Of a stretch of DNA of 6,878 bases, positions 6,785-6,878 are shown piece after piece (the first letter of the stretch is position 1; each line of letters starts with the position of its first letter). The position numbers were made by a program, and so were the translations under genes. Source of the DNA: Phycisphaerales bacterium (lineage in GTDB: Bacteria > Planctomycetota > Phycisphaerae > Tepidisphaerales > Tepidisphaeraceae). The DNA lies in contig PMAK01000178.1 in assembly GCA_003153655.1 (NCBI GenBank), positions 814-7,691 on the forward strand, read 5' to 3'. The notes beneath the pieces were generated by a model, which was given only the letters and a program-made list of their open reading frames with translations, did no database searches and had not been told where the DNA came from.

Positions 6785-6790
6785 ATTATA
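6785..6790 (-). promoter_or_regulatory. Candidate -10 box (TATAAT) for moaA
   Basis: A perfect TATAAT hexamer on the minus strand lies 20 nt upstream of the moaA TTG. It would give transcription starting near 6778, just before the Shine-Dalgarno, so the leader would be very short. No good TTGACA-like -35 is visible at 16-18 bp spacing, where the sequence is GGGGTG-like, so the call rests on the -10 match alone. Sigma-70 use in this organism is assumed. Confidence 0.35.
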
Positions 6791-6878
6791 GGGTGGAACG
6801 CGGCGAGCACCCCATGGCTGTTTGATTTTGGCTTAAGCAAAAGCCCCATTGTGCCTCAGAATGTCCCATTTCCGGGGG
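6791..6878. other. Right-edge intergenic sequence, no gene recognised
   Basis: Upstream of the moaA promoter candidate I see no coding frame with a recognisable product and no clear terminator. A short GCTTAAGC palindrome (6831-6838) flanked by T-rich and A-rich sequence is present, but it is too weak to call. The neighbouring gene to the right lies outside the window. Confidence 0.4.

Noticed and set aside
5976..6791. Second plus-strand open frame (about 271 codons) opposite moaA
   Set aside because: Antisense to the well-supported moaA, with no domain-like pattern and no plausible ribosome binding site.
6826..6845. GCTTAAGC palindrome with flanking T-rich and A-rich sequence near the right edge
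   Set aside because: Only an 8-bp palindrome with imperfect extension and a possible 5-bp stem; within chance expectation.

Overview
This window looks like ordinary chromosomal DNA from a diderm (Gram-negative-type) bacterium of moderately high G+C. The evidence is a lipid A-type acyltransferase, a periplasmic adaptor protein and sugar-modifying enzymes of surface glycans. A degenerate GTCAT/GTCAC repeat sits between two genes; I associate such repeats, from memory, with Verrucomicrobiota and Planctomycetota genomes. That taxonomic guess is weak and untested.

Layout. At the left edge, on the minus strand, is the N-terminal 145 codons of a left-handed beta-helix (hexapeptide-repeat) sugar acyltransferase of the FdtC/QdtC/WxcM-N type; its 3' end lies outside the window. 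A 132-bp divergent spacer containing a perfect 40-bp palindrome (499-538) separates it from a plus-strand GT4 glycosyltransferase (568-1632). Together these two look like the edge of a surface polysaccharide or glycoconjugate locus.

Converging on the glycosyltransferase is a minus-strand block. In transcription order it is moaA (GTP 3',8-cyclase of molybdenum cofactor synthesis), an LpxL/HtrB-like acyltransferase, an HlyD-type membrane fusion protein, a DrrA-type ABC ATPase and an ABC-2 permease. The last four genes are separated by only 9, 18 and 9 bp, and the ribosome binding site of the fusion protein gene overlaps the acyltransferase stop region, so they are almost certainly one operon. 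moaA lies 81 bp upstream of them, across the short repeat tract, and has its own likely TTG start, strong Shine-Dalgarno and TATAAT box. The natural reading of the operon is an acyl transfer step at the inner membrane plus a tripartite-style exporter lacking its outer-membrane channel within this window; the substrate cannot be read from sequence.

I found no CRISPR array, RNA gene, transposase, toxin-antitoxin pair or clear new system. The observations most worth checking are the 40-bp perfect palindrome, the linkage of a lipid acyltransferase to an ABC-2 exporter, the repeat tract occupying the lpxL upstream region, and a Gly/His/Cys-bearing insertion in MoaA.
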